64,000 nucleotides of DNA from Urechis unicinctus (lineage: Eukaryota > Annelida > Polychaeta > Xenopneusta > Urechidae): NCBI GenBank assembly GCA_034190875.2, contig CM067343.1, positions 20,257,374-20,321,373 on the forward strand, in the 5' to 3' direction. Positions 1-19,026 of this stretch are shown here, piece by piece. The first letter of the stretch is position 1; each line of letters opens with the position of its first letter. The translations under genes were made by a program, and so were the position numbers. The notes below the pieces were generated by a model. That model was not told the DNA's origin. It did not search any database and worked only from the letters and a program-made list of their open reading frames with translations.

Positions 1-460
1 AGGTGTTCAAAACTAATACACAAATAACGTAAGGCGTCAATGTGTACCGGTGGTTATATTGCAGCTCTGGCATCTTGAAATGTCGAATACTAACATACAT
101 TGTTGCCATATATTCTTCTCTCATCGTGATGTAAATTATTTCAAGCGTCTAGACGCAACCTCGAACACGGCACAATTTACATATGTCACAGCTCTCATCA
201 AATGGACGACATGTCATCCGATTGCATTCTCAAATTATCCGTTTGCATAAAGCTAGCATATGTCGGAACGAGATACGGACATTCGTCCTTCACTATTCCC
301 TGCTTGGTGCATGCATGCATATGTATTTTTAAACCCAATGTGAAATCCGAAGATTGAATTTTTAATGTATCCACCCACTGAACGCACACACGCTGATTGG
401 CACTAATGTTTTTATTTATAATTAGTGATTGTAAGCTTTATGCATACTGAAATTCAACTC
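1..460. other. AT-rich sequence, no gene recognised
   Basis: Ordinary AT-rich sequence up to the first microsatellite. Short frames of 60-66 codons exist on both strands but show no motif or coding character. I found no second copy elsewhere in the window. Confidence 0.5.
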
Positions 461-1310
<850 letters not shown>

Positions 1311-1419
1311 CTGATATACAAGATGCCCTTGAAACCATGGGGGAACTTGGCCTTATAAAAATAATCACCAAAAAATATACAATCGGATATGTATTGACGG
1401 TTTTCAAGAGGCTCAAAAT

Positions 1420-2085
1420 ATTCATGAAACTTATGTTGCCATTTGGACCGATACCACGTTTTTTCGACCTTCGGCGCATGAGAAAACGGTTGGTTGGATG
1501 GCCACATATGTCATTAGAAGTTTACAATTAGAATGAGCTGCATAATGGTGTAAACGTTTTAACGATCCGACGATTATTGGCGGAGTTATTTGAGATACTA
1601 GTTTTTCACTTATTCGATTACCTTGACCTTAGTTCTTGGTCAAGGTCAAAACAAAACCTCTCGGTTCTGCACATCATTGACGCCTAACGATTGAAGAAGA
1701 AAACTTTGGGAAATTTCAACAATTGCGACCTGTATCGCGAAATAAATAATTGTATTCATGAAACTTATGTTTCCATTTGGACCGATACCACGTTTTTTCG
1801 ACCTTAGGCGCTTGGGAAAACCGTTGGTTCGATGGCCACATATGTCATTAAAAAAGTTTGCTATTAGAATGAGCTACACGATGGTGTAAACGTTTTAACG
1901 ATCCGACCATTATTGGCGGAGTTATTTGAGATACTAGTTTTTCACTTATTCGATTACCTTGACCTTAGTTTTGGGTCAAGGTCAAAACAAAACCTTTCGG
2001 TTCTGCGCATGATTGACGCCTAGCGATCGACGAAAAAAAAATTGAAAAATTTTAAACATTGCGACCTGTTTCGCGAAACAAAAAT
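1420..2085 (+). repeat. Tandem direct repeat, 2 copies, period 335
   Basis: Copy 1 is 1420-1754 and copy 2 is 1755-2085. They share 'attcatgaaacttatgtt', 'ccgataccacgttttttcg' and 'cgatccgac'. Most differences are single bases, which indicates a local duplication younger than the surrounding paralogy. Confidence 0.85.
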
Positions 2086-2139
2086 TGCTTACATACAAAC
2101 ATAGATACATACAAACATACAAACCGGGGTGATCGCCAT

Positions 2140-2166
2140 AACTTGGCGATCCGATATCGCCAAGTT
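2140..2166. repeat. Perfect 11-bp inverted repeat (hairpin)
   Basis: The arms are AACTTGGCGAT and ATCGCCAAGTT around the loop CCGAT. The hairpin lies at the 3' end of the element at about 1315-2185. It is a structural end, not a bacterial-type terminator, since the genome is eukaryotic. Confidence 0.8.
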
Positions 2167-2185
2167 AAAAATATAAAAATCCACT

Positions 2186-4330
2186 CTGGTTGTCTGATCC
2201 ATGATGCATGAGCGCTGTTCATTGGGCCACTGACCCGCATTACTATTTGCAAATAGTGTGTTGTCTAGCTATCAACTCCGAAGTGTTTATCAGCAAAGGA
2301 CTGTTAATTGCAGTTATCGTGAGACACACAGGCCATCCTTGGAGCTGGTCGCGCATAACTCGATCAAGACAGATAGAAGTTTTTATCCCTATCGGGGGGT
2401 CCGGTATCAATGTCAGCAGAAGCTGTTTGAGATTGAATTTAAACGCCCAAAAGATGTTTGGAAACATCAAAGCATCTAAGAACCTCTAATTATTATAGAT
2501 GTGTTGGCGCATCAATCTCAGTGTTATATTTGAACAATGATATACACCAAGGCTAGTTACAACATAAAGCATGTTGCTGGGATGAACAATATCGTGCGAT
2601 CATAAATCGAGAAAATGAAACCATTACATTTGATTTAGTACAATATTGTCCACCAGCACTGTGTGTATCGAGTGGATAATTACCTCTGGACATTATTGTT
2701 GCCATTTTGTTAACTTAAGGCTTGCATCGTGCACGAAAGGTACCAGTCCGGATCTTAGGATTAGGAACAGTCAGCGTCGCCCGAGTCAGGATAACTTTTC
2801 ACTCTGATTCCAGTCACATACCATTTAACCAGATCTCACAGCACACGAGATAGCAAGACGCAAGTTAGAAATTGAATGAAGCAGCGAGAGTCTATGGAGA
2901 CTCAGAGTTTTATTGGACCATAATAGTCCGCAAAGCTGCTCCATTTGTCTATGATGTCTGATAATGGTGCAAACAAGACATAGAATGTTCCAAATGTCCC
3001 TGTGATTTAGCGTCATTAAAATACCGGTTTTGATATGAGTAGAACGGATTATGTTTATTGGCATGCTGTTGCACAAAGATGAGCAAAGCATCGATTCATG
3101 AAGTCAAGGAATGGGTGTATAATTTTCAATATAAACTGCTTACTTCCCAGACTTCCCATCGATTGCAGTTTACTTATACGCGTTGCAAGTTCCATGGCGA
3201 AACAGTGACGACATCAACTGTCTTGGAGTAGAGAAATGCGTCTGCAGCAATTGCAGCACCCGATTTGATGCCATAATATCTTTAATAAAAAATCGCAAAT
3301 AAAACCGTTCACTCGTCATCATTAACTCTTCACCAAATGTGAATCCACAAATGTGCGCAATGCATTACGCTGTAATGCCCGCTAGGTCTAAGAAATTGAA
3401 CCTTCTCTACACTTTCCAGAAACAACTTAAAGAAGATCAACCCTGAAAATGTTACCCACATAACCTATGTGCTATAGATTTTTATAAAAACGCGGAAGGT
3501 AATGTTGCTTAATGACCCACGTAACACCGGATTCCCCATCAGAGGTTTACAAATACCTCTCTGTTTCAATACTCAATTTTGGAATGGAATCACTTCAACG
3601 TGTTGCTTTCTACATTGACCTTAGCAGTGGTGCATATAAATTTCATCATAAGTTACCTTAGGCAGAGCTTTGATGTTTTCACAATAATCCCGCCAGGGTT
3701 AGCTGATCTAACTTATAGTAACACAATTGTTTCAACAATAACTCGTGAAGTGAGAGATATAGCATGTCCGTTTTGAGGTTTTATCTTTGATAGGAACTGA
3801 TCTTTGGAATGTGTTTGGTTGATAGGCTCACAGAACATTAGTCAAACATCTTTGAATTCATCGTTCTAGGAAGACGGACTTGTAACGTATACTCCCTCAG
3901 TGATCATAGCTATTTAATTGTACCTGCCTATTATATATCAACACAATATCCCAGAGGAGTGGACAATAAACACAAAATCCAGGGGGTCGCTAAAGTATGA
4001 ACCATTGTATAGTCTGTTACGATGATTCCGACGAAATTCAGGAGCTTCTCTCGAATGATATCCGTTGTCAGTGCAGCATGGGAAACAGTACCGCCTCTCA
4101 CTCAGTTAACAGTGATCAAATGAAAAGAGCCGCGGGTAGCCTTAAGAAAAGAAAATCTGATGCAATTAAAACATTTCATCTGATCATATAATGAACTGCA
4201 TACCCATTTGTCATTGATATTTAGCATAATGATTTCCCGTATGTATTCCCCTGAGGGCATGTTGCTATCCACACTCATCCCTATTGCCAGGAATAGGAAG
4301 AAATTGACAAATGTTAGTGAAAACTACCGA
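2186..4330. repeat. Diverged segmental repeat, no gene recognised
   Basis: Bases 2186-2385 align with 53010-53205. Bases 2530-3760 align with 41660-42850, with anchors such as 'agatctcacagcacacgaga' near 2831 and 41989 and 'cttcccatcgattgc' near 3153 and 42310. Bases 3690-3880 also align with 56118-56255. The 88-codon minus-strand frame at 2825-3091 and the plus-strand frames at 3579 and 3997 have no recognisable domain. Confidence 0.65.
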
Positions 4331-5032
4331 TCCCTAGCCAACAGTAGGTTAGAAGGGAAAGTAAAATATTGTAATTGAATCAATACAGACAAGTAGCTTA
4401 CCATTAGACGGCGCGATGAACACTTTGTTGCAATCATACATCCTTAGTAATTTGCTATCATGATTGTTTTGCGTGTGAATTGTGCTTCTTGATTCGAATA
4501 GTTTTAAGATTTCTGGACATTTACCGCATATAACTAGTTGCTGATATTTGTTGATGAATTCGTCTTTGCTACGAATCTTCGCCCATGACGACCAAACCAA
4601 TTGGTCATGACATGACAGCCTCTGCTTGTCTGCTGTGACACTTGAAATATGCCAGTACAGATGCAGCTTTTACATTCGTATCAGATTGGACAAAAGATTG
4701 AAATATAATTTACCATCCTGTTCGTTCATACATTTCTTGCACAAGGTAATTAATTTTAGCTTCTCGATAAGCTTTATGTATGCTAGAAGTTATCACATTA
4801 ACCACACGTTCGTTAACAGTGGGACCTGAAATCTGGCCTAAATCTCTCATACACGTCACATACACGTCTTAATCATTTATAGCAATTTATGACTGACAGG
4901 GGAACATCGCGATAATCCAAGGAATATGTGATGAATGATTTAAGTTCTTGCAGAAATGGCTTGCATCTTTGTAAGGCACCTTAGACATCGATCAATATCG
5001 AACATATTAGGACAAAAGAAAAGGTTTGAATA
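4331..5032. other. Intergenic, nothing recognised
   Basis: AT-rich sequence with no long frame of coding character and no second copy seen in the window. Confidence 0.5.
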
Positions 5033-5505
5033 TCAGATGGGTTTGTTTGCCTCTATCCAAAGTCGCTCGACAATACAATAATGCAAAAGATCGTCTTCGA
5101 CAGGAATTTCATCAACTGAATACACGAATATGTTCCTGACGAGGGGTATCTTGGTCGTGTCCATGTCAGAAACGTACCTCTGAAACTAATGCTTTAATGA
5201 CCCCTGCTGGTCCACATCAGTCGACACTGCAATCGGGAGCGTCTACTCCCGATAGAAAATGAAACATCACCGGATTCCCTCCCGCCACCTTCCTCTGCAT
5301 ATTCCACACTGTGTTGATATCTCCAGGAATCTTCTCCAACAGATCGATGGTCCGAATATCGCTTGCATACATAATTGAAGTCACTGAATATATCCGTCAA
5401 GTACACAAATGTATCATCCCAACCAGGCGATAACCATACAGCAGCTATATCGCCTTTCCATCTTTTTTTCAGAAATGATGCTATACCTATACTCAGCGTA
5501 CCCAC
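5033..5505 (-). pseudogene. Decayed protein-coding region, family not recognised
   Basis: On the minus strand, coherent protein-like sequence passes through three reading frames. Segment 1 covers about 5505-5372 and includes WLSPGWDD. Segment 2 covers about 5395-5217 and includes DLLEKIPGD and MFHFLSG, ending at a stop at 5217-5219. Segment 3 covers about 5216-5033, with one in-frame TAG at 5185-5187, and includes KIPLVRNIF and IVERLWIEANK. Two frame changes and an internal stop mark it as broken. The local composition is less AT-rich than the flanks and the amino-acid make-up is balanced, unlike the Ile/Tyr/Lys-rich chance frames around it. I do not recognise the family. It could be a host exon set, a transposon gene or a viral remnant. 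No second copy is present in the window. Confidence 0.5.
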
Positions 5506-5519
5506 CTTATTGAGACCAG

Positions 5520-11899
<6,380 letters not shown>

Positions 11900-12090
11900 A
11901 AATGAACAATTATCTCAACGTGGTCTAGCAAACCATTCAAACCGCGATGCATTTCGAACGCTCAGCATTGATGCGTTCTAGGCATTCCCGTTGTTGATTC
12001 CCTTCCTTCTCAGCTTTATCAGGGTTTTATGTAGGGCAAAGTAATGGTGCAGTGCATAATTTTGCCTTTAATGCAGTATATGTTAAAGCC

Positions 12091-12098
12091 TATATATG
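12091..12098 (+). promoter_or_regulatory. TATA-like element upstream of candidate exon
   Basis: TATATATG lies here, matching TATAAATG in the paralog at 61738-61745. The motif sits about 280 bases upstream of the conserved splice-donor block. In AT-rich DNA a single TATA match is weak; the support is its conservation in the paralog. Confidence 0.3.
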
Positions 12099-12371
12099 CC
12101 CTCCGAGCAGAGCATTAGCGACAAACATAAACGTCAAAAGTATTGCACATTATACCTAGCTCCTGGGGATCGATCGAAGAAAAATCATCCGTTGAATGAA
12201 AAGGCAAAGGAAAGGTACAACCTTAGCAGTGCCGGAAACTTCTGTTGCAATCGAATATGGCGTGGCATCATTTTAAATTGGTTTTGTATTTTCTGCAAAT
12301 GCTTGATGGAAAGATGTCGATAGTCGATTCAGCAAAACATTACTGTACAGGAGTAACTATAATCTCGATAG

Positions 12372-12508
12372 ATGTATGCTGTGGGAAAAGCCTCAGCAAA
12401 TAAGCCGACTCAATCCAATTCATCTCCTGCTTCGCTGTCCAACTGACAAATGCGGCATCGTGCTTGGATCATTCGGATGGATGCAGATTGATCATTGCGG
12501 TGTGTCAG
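12372..12508 (+). CDS. Candidate exon ending in a splice donor (paralog of 62032-62167)
   Basis: The block ends at 12508 with TCAG followed by GTAAGAG, a near-perfect 5' splice donor. Its paralog at 62.0-62.2 kb matches it with about seven differences over 145 bases. About four are synonymous in the shared frame. The flanks are more diverged. The shared frame reads through HLLLRCPTDKCG and IDHCGV. Upstream of this the frames differ: this copy has one extra G near 12381, so ATG 12372 is out of frame and ATG 12376 would be the start. I do not recognise the product. It could be a first coding exon, or a non-coding exon whose frame is fortuitous. Confidence 0.3.
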
Positions 12509-15500
12509 GTAAGAGAGAAGAAAATGAACAAAACTTTCAATGCACTACACGGTACGCTAACAGAGTGATGACTTTGATGGAATGTGCTTGTGTATAATAT
12601 CTCGACAAAGCGGATAAATTGTCTTCAATTATGTAGCATTCTTAGCCTAACCGCTCATGTGATTGAATGCCGATAGCTTATTAAGCTCTTATTTGTGTGG
12701 CTCGAATAATGCACAGGTAGCCATAACGTAAAAAGGGAAAGTGCTGGTGTAACATGGCCAGGGTGAAAAGATTTATCTAACCACGCAACGGTGTACCATA
12801 CTACTTGTATTATGGCGTCATGGGCAATATCATATTAAAAGCAGGTGTATACTAGACTACGACATAACTGCACTAATGAGAATGCAAACCTTCCTCCTTA
12901 AACCCTTTAAGGTTGCTCTTTGTTTCGTAAAAATGAACCGCGTCATGATCTAATATGTGCTTTAAACGCTATTTGTATGATGAGCATTGCCCCCTAACAG
13001 GGTTCATTAACTCGAGCAGTTGTGTCTGGATCGCGGTGCTAATGAATATCGACTTCCACTATAAGTCTGACATTTAGGACCACGAGTTGGTCCATTCAGC
13101 TACAATCAGCCCTGCAAGTTCAAAAACCATCGATGGTGGAAGGGTCAAGCAAAGGACCTATAAGGACAGTGATTTGAGGTTGTGAAGGTGCCGATAGCAA
13201 AGGTGCTCTGTGAGGGAAGGTTGCAATGTACATTATATGTGTTTAATAGCATATATGTCCCGGCCAGGGTATTTAGAGTTTGTTGCATAAAACGAAACGA
13301 ACAAAAACATTGGTGTTTTCACATAGGTTTCAACACCAAGGTCGTATATCTACGGGTACAGAAACGTCCCCTGTGCTTCTTGGGTGACACATGCATTAAA
13401 TTTGTTAGCTAGGTGTAGATTTTGTACGTAAAGGTAATCTACATAAATTACGATTGCTTTTCAGGTCAACAACATAAACTGATATTCCATTTTTTGATTT
13501 TGGGCATCCCCGAAATGATTTTGATCATATTAATTCGTGTTTGTTCCACATGCAAAATGGGCTTTAAGCTGCCTGATATATTTACCACGAATTTAAAAAA
13601 AAAACAGTGCCTACATTCATCGTCAGACAAAATAACCCAGTTCACAAGCCAGCTTTACTATGACAGGGCGGTGACTGATCACAGACCAAAGTTCAACTAG
13701 AACAGGCTTTGAACATTGCGTTGCGGAAGACCTGCTAATACATAGCTTTTTGAAATATCACCTAGATTGTTACTCTGGGAAACTTTATTGTTAGCTTTGG
13801 TTCTCGGGTATCGCGTCTGCCAATCCATTTAACGACCAGTTTTTTGGTGCCCATTTTTTGTGTTGCCTACGTTTTGTGATTCTCAAATAACGGCATTAAA
13901 TCACAGTAATTGTATGCCGTGCACTGAATCAGAACCTTGTCCTACAAGTAATATCTACATAGACGGTTTCAAAGCGAATCAATATGTGTTGCTTACCGTA
14001 ATAAATTTATCACAACGCTGCAATGAGACCATTATCTTCTGTGATGTGTGTGTGATAAATATGAAAATGTCATCGATCTAAAAAGTCATTTAGAGGTAAT
14101 TGTATAGAATTGTGCTAAGCATCGCTATAATTAATTCTAATCTTATTATAATGTCAGTGCTATCACAGCAACGCAAGGATTGCTATATATATATATATAT
14201 GTCGCTTGCATTACGATAAATAAACTACAAACACTTTATCGTAACTCAAAACACGTCTACAGAGAGAGAAGGCGTTCGGCTAACTATAAGCGTATTAACA
14301 GCAATTCAGGTTTCAGTCTGGCGAATGGCAGAAATTTTGATATTCATCTGGTCAGTTGCAGAGGTTACAATTGTTATATCATAAGGGTGTAAGGGTATCG
14401 AGTGCAAGACCAACTTGATCAGGGTTTGTCGCTCTTGGCGTTGGTGATACGAATAGCAAATGAGATACGGTCCAATGCGCGCTTGTTATTGGCAATACGA
14501 TAGGAGATTGAGAAGAAGTGGTTCAAGACATGTTCAACGTGTGCGGGAGAAAAAGTCAACTTCTAGGTAGAATAATGGCGTTTTGTCTTTTATTGCTAAC
14601 AGGCATGATGAATTAATTATATGTTAGGCGCTATATATGACCACAACACAGAGAATGTTTGGTCCGTAAGTTCCCTGTTATGGGTTAAGGGTTACTAAGT
14701 AAATAAGCGCCATCCGGTCCTGTATAGTACAAGAAATCCTTTGTCATTCGAAAACGCATCCAGCTGGTTCGTGTAACTGTTTGTTAATCCAGCCATAACT
14801 ATTATGCATGGTTTCGACAAACATACGTACATCTATATATTTGCGACATCGTGACATGAAATAATGCGTGGCTAATGTATCATACTTATAACATCAAAAG
14901 AACGTTTTTCCGACTTATTTAATTGTCTGGACCGGTTGTTCTCTGATGCCCACACTGGGTCATGTGAAGAATAAATATAACTTTATGGTGATCTAATTCA
15001 TAACGACAACGAACACATATGTGATGAACTGGTCCATACATACGATCATATATAGCTAACCAAGCTTTGCTCTGCAGTCGCCCAATGTCCCAGACAGGAT
15101 GACCTGCGTGAGTAAGACCCCCCACACGCAGCAGTTATTCGGTTCATCACAAACGTCTGAATCTCTCACTACTGGGTCGTATCTATAAGAAACAACCTTT
15201 GCCTGCAGGAGCAACAATGGTCTGCTAATGATCCGTGCCATCGCATGTATATTTGTCGCTCTCCAGAAAAGATGAAAAAGCGAAACTACCTGCAGCTATT
15301 TTGCGAGAATCATAGCGAAGATCGCGCCTTGCAATCAAAACATTTATGGAATGTACTGTTTTTGATTGATGGTAATGTTGAGTCTATAATGTACGATTGT
15401 CCAGTTAGATTTTCTGCCACAGCGACCAATGACTCCGAATTGAGTTTGGATGTAATCAGTTGACATCTTGCCTGCGTAAATCATAAAATTCGATATTAGC

Positions 15501-17861
15501 TGACTTCATTTACATAATATAGTGACCCGTATATGGAATAATGGCCCAAAGAGCGGCCCACTTGCTGGAGACATCATTTTTAGATTAAAGTAATCATCGC
15601 GATCAAATTTATTAAAGAAGCAATCGCTTCCACCTTAAGAACAGAAGAGAGGACTGATACCTCGTGTCACAATATATTTACTCATTATTTGATATTTGAT
15701 AATATTGCGTATTGTGGATTCATTTTCAAGTGTCAAGCTTGTTATTTCAAGTTTTGAGGCGGTCCAAGGCATTGTATTTGGGATTCAAGTGCTTGATAAC
15801 ATTAAATTTATTATGATAAATAATAAAGAGAAATGTTTGCATATAATCAATAATATTTTAAAATAATTAATTTGCTATCACCCCCTCATGTGATACAACT
15901 AGACACTTGATCGGATTTGCACGGTATGATTTAAACGCAATATTGGTCTTTTGCATATTAATATTTTCATTTCTTACCATACCTTACTTAGTTGGTTTGT
16001 TATTGCTAAGAACGACAAGTGCATATTTCGTGGCTTTGCCATTTATTAGGCTGTATGTGTTTATTTCTTGATGTCATGACAGTGTGAATTGAACGCTAAA
16101 TAACCTATGGGTAATAACGAACACAAAATGTTATTCATAGGAATATATGGCCACATATAATTGATGCTTCAGGGAGGCTGTAACAATTATCCATCTGGCG
16201 CATAACCATATTGCTCTGCACCAAAAGCAGTGTATCAAATTTTATCGCAAGTGGTCTAGCAAGTAAATAGAATTTATGCGGGGATGACTTCTTAGGCGCA
16301 TCCATATCATAGTACTGTGTTTATCTCTTTGTGTTTATGTTCTTAATAAGTTTATCAGATGTATCCCAAGAGTATTCATACACAATTTTTCACATTGTTA
16401 GACACTAATGTTGACGGTTTTGCGTTTCTCAATAATATCACACATTTGTGTCATTTCAAGCGCGTCAAGTATTGTGTTAAACTAGCTGTGAAGTTCAACG
16501 CCTGTACAATGGTAATTGCCGTCATGTCGCATTAGTACTGTTAACCTAACTGGCGTCTGACTTAATTTATAATATAAACGAGGAAATATTTCACGTATCA
16601 CAACGACGAAACTTCTAAACACGCAACTAACTAGTCTCCACAACTAGCTACCCTGACCTTCAACCATTCTCTCTTTATATCGTTAAGTGAATGATTATGT
16701 TTGAAATGCTGTTCAGAGAAAGAGGGGTGTAACACTTACGACAATCTTTAATCGAAAAGATATTTGGACATTACAACTTCTTCAATCAATTGCGCAATAA
16801 CGCTTGGTTCAGTCACTATTACGAATTCATACGATTCTATCAACTATGCGTCGCATCAATCTTGTAGACTGTAGCTATATATCGTGCTGTCTATCTAGCT
16901 TATAGAATTGCGTAGGAATTTCTTGTAGAGGTCGTTCATCTCTTATTCAGCTACAACGGATCGAGCCAAGTCACAGATGACCAAAGGAACTATAATCTTC
17001 TTTGTTAGGCATCATTCTTGCATATTATTTTGCTCATGGTGTCAAAAGAAAATCGCACTCTAGCATTCGTCGTGTATTTTATAAACACCGGGGAAATGGA
17101 GTCGCTGTTTGTGTCACTCTCTACTTGTTGCGATAATTAAGCTTCGAGCAACTACGTTGAAATATTGATCGATAGTCTCCCGAGGTAATCACTTGGTCAA
17201 TACCTCCTCTTGCACGACCTCCAATCGAGCGTCCTTTAACTACTTGCAGTTAAATCATCCTAAAAACGTCAACAAGCTATTGGAATGCAACCGCTATAGT
17301 AATAGAAAGAGAAATGGTTTGGGTTTATCAGATACGGAGGTTTCATATTCACTGATTTTGCGTCTTAATAGTGTTTCTCGAACACCTGCATTAAACGTAC
17401 ATTGTCTGAATGCAGTAGTCAAACACCTTTAGTTGTGAAAGATACCTGCTAAATACTATTTCAACGGACAAATGACAATGATTGGCGTGGATTGTGCAAT
17501 CCACGGCACACAAAGAGTCATGTAAGCAAGTGTTTTCATATAATCTTATCATTATTGTATCACATCAATATTGTAGGTTGTATCTTTGCATCTCTCTTTC
17601 ATTCTGGAGAACAATTCGTTGTGGGTAACGGCAAACCCTTTTCGTTGCTACATGACTAGGGAATCTATTCAATAAATATACCGCTCATTGCACACGCACA
17701 TGATTATCAGACGCTGTTCCCATTTACACGAAGATGATGATAATTCGATTTGGGTGCGAGATGATGCATATGAGAGTGTCAATACATATATCCCATAGCC
17801 TATTACTTTACGTCAACACGTGAAACAATATAATCGTTGATCGTATAAATGTTTGATCACC

Positions 17862-18171
17862 AAAATATGATAATCATACATACGTTAAAAAATTACAGAC
17901 GCCTCTTGTATCAACCTCACACTATGCCCATTTAATCCAATCAATATTTACATGGAGAAAACTGAAGCGTCACTGTTATTGTCCGCGTTACGTTATGATG
18001 CTTAATGTCCCAATCAATGCTACCACAACCAACGAGCTATGGGATGTGTGGATATAGTCTTAGCAATGAAAAAGACGTTCGGACAGAGAAATGTATTCAG
18101 ATACAAGCGATCAATATTGTCTCAAAGACCGTGTGTTGCACGGTGATATCACCATTTGCTTATGAGCAACC
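17862..18171. other. 310-base indel between alpha copies, flanked by ACC
   Basis: Copy 1 reads 'gatcacctttatgcatt' (about 10939) without interruption. Copy 2 reads 'gatcacc', then 310 bases, then 'acctttatgcatt'. ACC at 17859-17861 and 18169-18171 is either a 3-base target duplication of an insertion or the microhomology of a deletion in copy 1. No inverted terminal repeats are seen. A 77-codon frame crosses the right edge and carries no motif. Confidence 0.8.
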
Positions 18172-18865
18172 TTTATGCATTAATAAGAAAATAAGCAATG
18201 CAGCCATTCTGATACACTGGCGGTGGCGTAGTTCTTAAATTTTGTGCAGTATGCTATTTCTATTTTAGGTCTGTATTGCAGAAAAGAGCTTAAGATATGA
18301 TATATCACTATTAGCTGTCAAATGCTAGTTCTATCTTGAGTTCATCGATTTAATTGAAAGCATTCCTTCATCGGTACCGTGTGATTCTGCTTACAATACG
18401 TCGATGATCGATGTCAGGCCTAACAGTCTTAACCACCGTCCCCATCTCTCGTAGAAGAACCATGGTATGCGCCCTGTTGCAGCATTAGTATTTATTTAAT
18501 GATACTAGTAATTTTTACTCATAATTACATGACAATTATGTCAACGGAAGAATAGGCCTTTGGTAATGATATATTATTGATTGGTATAACTTACTCAATG
18601 ATTGCACTATCAGATCTGATCACTAGAAAGGAATTATCATATGTTATATTACATGTTATGATTACGAAGCATCAATCTATATCACAACAAGATACCATTT
18701 TATCCCGATGTAACATTCTTCAGCTTGCTCGAGTAAGAATACTCGATGTTCCAGAAGAAGTATCATTGTATGTTAAAACGTGTTGTATCACTAATATTCA
18801 AATAAACGTAATGAACTCGTGATGCCTTGTGAAGTGGCCTCGATTCTCATTCGCAATCCTAAATA

Positions 18866-18868
18866 GTG

Positions 18869-18956
<88 letters not shown>

Positions 18957-18992
18957 CTCAATAAATATCTCTCATGTCGAAATCCTAAATAT

Positions 18993-19026
<34 letters not shown>
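18866..19026. repeat. Two (TA)n tracts in alpha copy 2
   Basis: (TA)n at about 18866-18956 and 18990-19026 surrounds a partial repeat of 'tcatgtcg(c/a)aatcctaaat'. Copy 1 has no (TA)n here (about 11640-11665), so the expansion arose after the duplication. Confidence 0.9.

Larger units (their letters stand above)
1315..2185 (+). mobile_element. Non-autonomous repeat element: 335-base direct repeat with terminal hairpin
   Basis: This block is absent from the related segment at 52960-53020, so it looks like an insertion. It contains two tandem copies of a unit starting at 1420 and 1755 (offset 335). Each has the stem CCTTGACC...GGTCAAGG (1621-1645 and 1957-1981). After the second unit comes a run of 'acatacaaa'-like repeats (about 2090-2125), then a perfect 11-base stem with a 5-base loop, arms 2140-2150 and 2156-2166. 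A short tandem tail followed by a terminal hairpin is a layout seen in non-autonomous repeats of aquatic invertebrates. No protein is encoded. The exact ends are uncertain by about 15 bases. Confidence 0.6.
11900..13269. repeat. Diverged segmental repeat between alpha copies (copy of 61715-62500)
   Basis: Bases 12070-12840 align with 61715-62500 on the same strand at roughly 80-90 percent by eye. The best conserved part is about 12365-12515 and ends in a splice-donor consensus (separate entry). A TATA-like motif lies at 12091-12098. Bases 12850-13269 lead into alpha copy 2 and show nothing recognisable. Confidence 0.7.

Noticed and set aside
2825..3091. 88-codon minus-strand frame
   Set aside because: No motif. 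The paralogous region at 41980-42250 is not open in the same frame as far as I could read.
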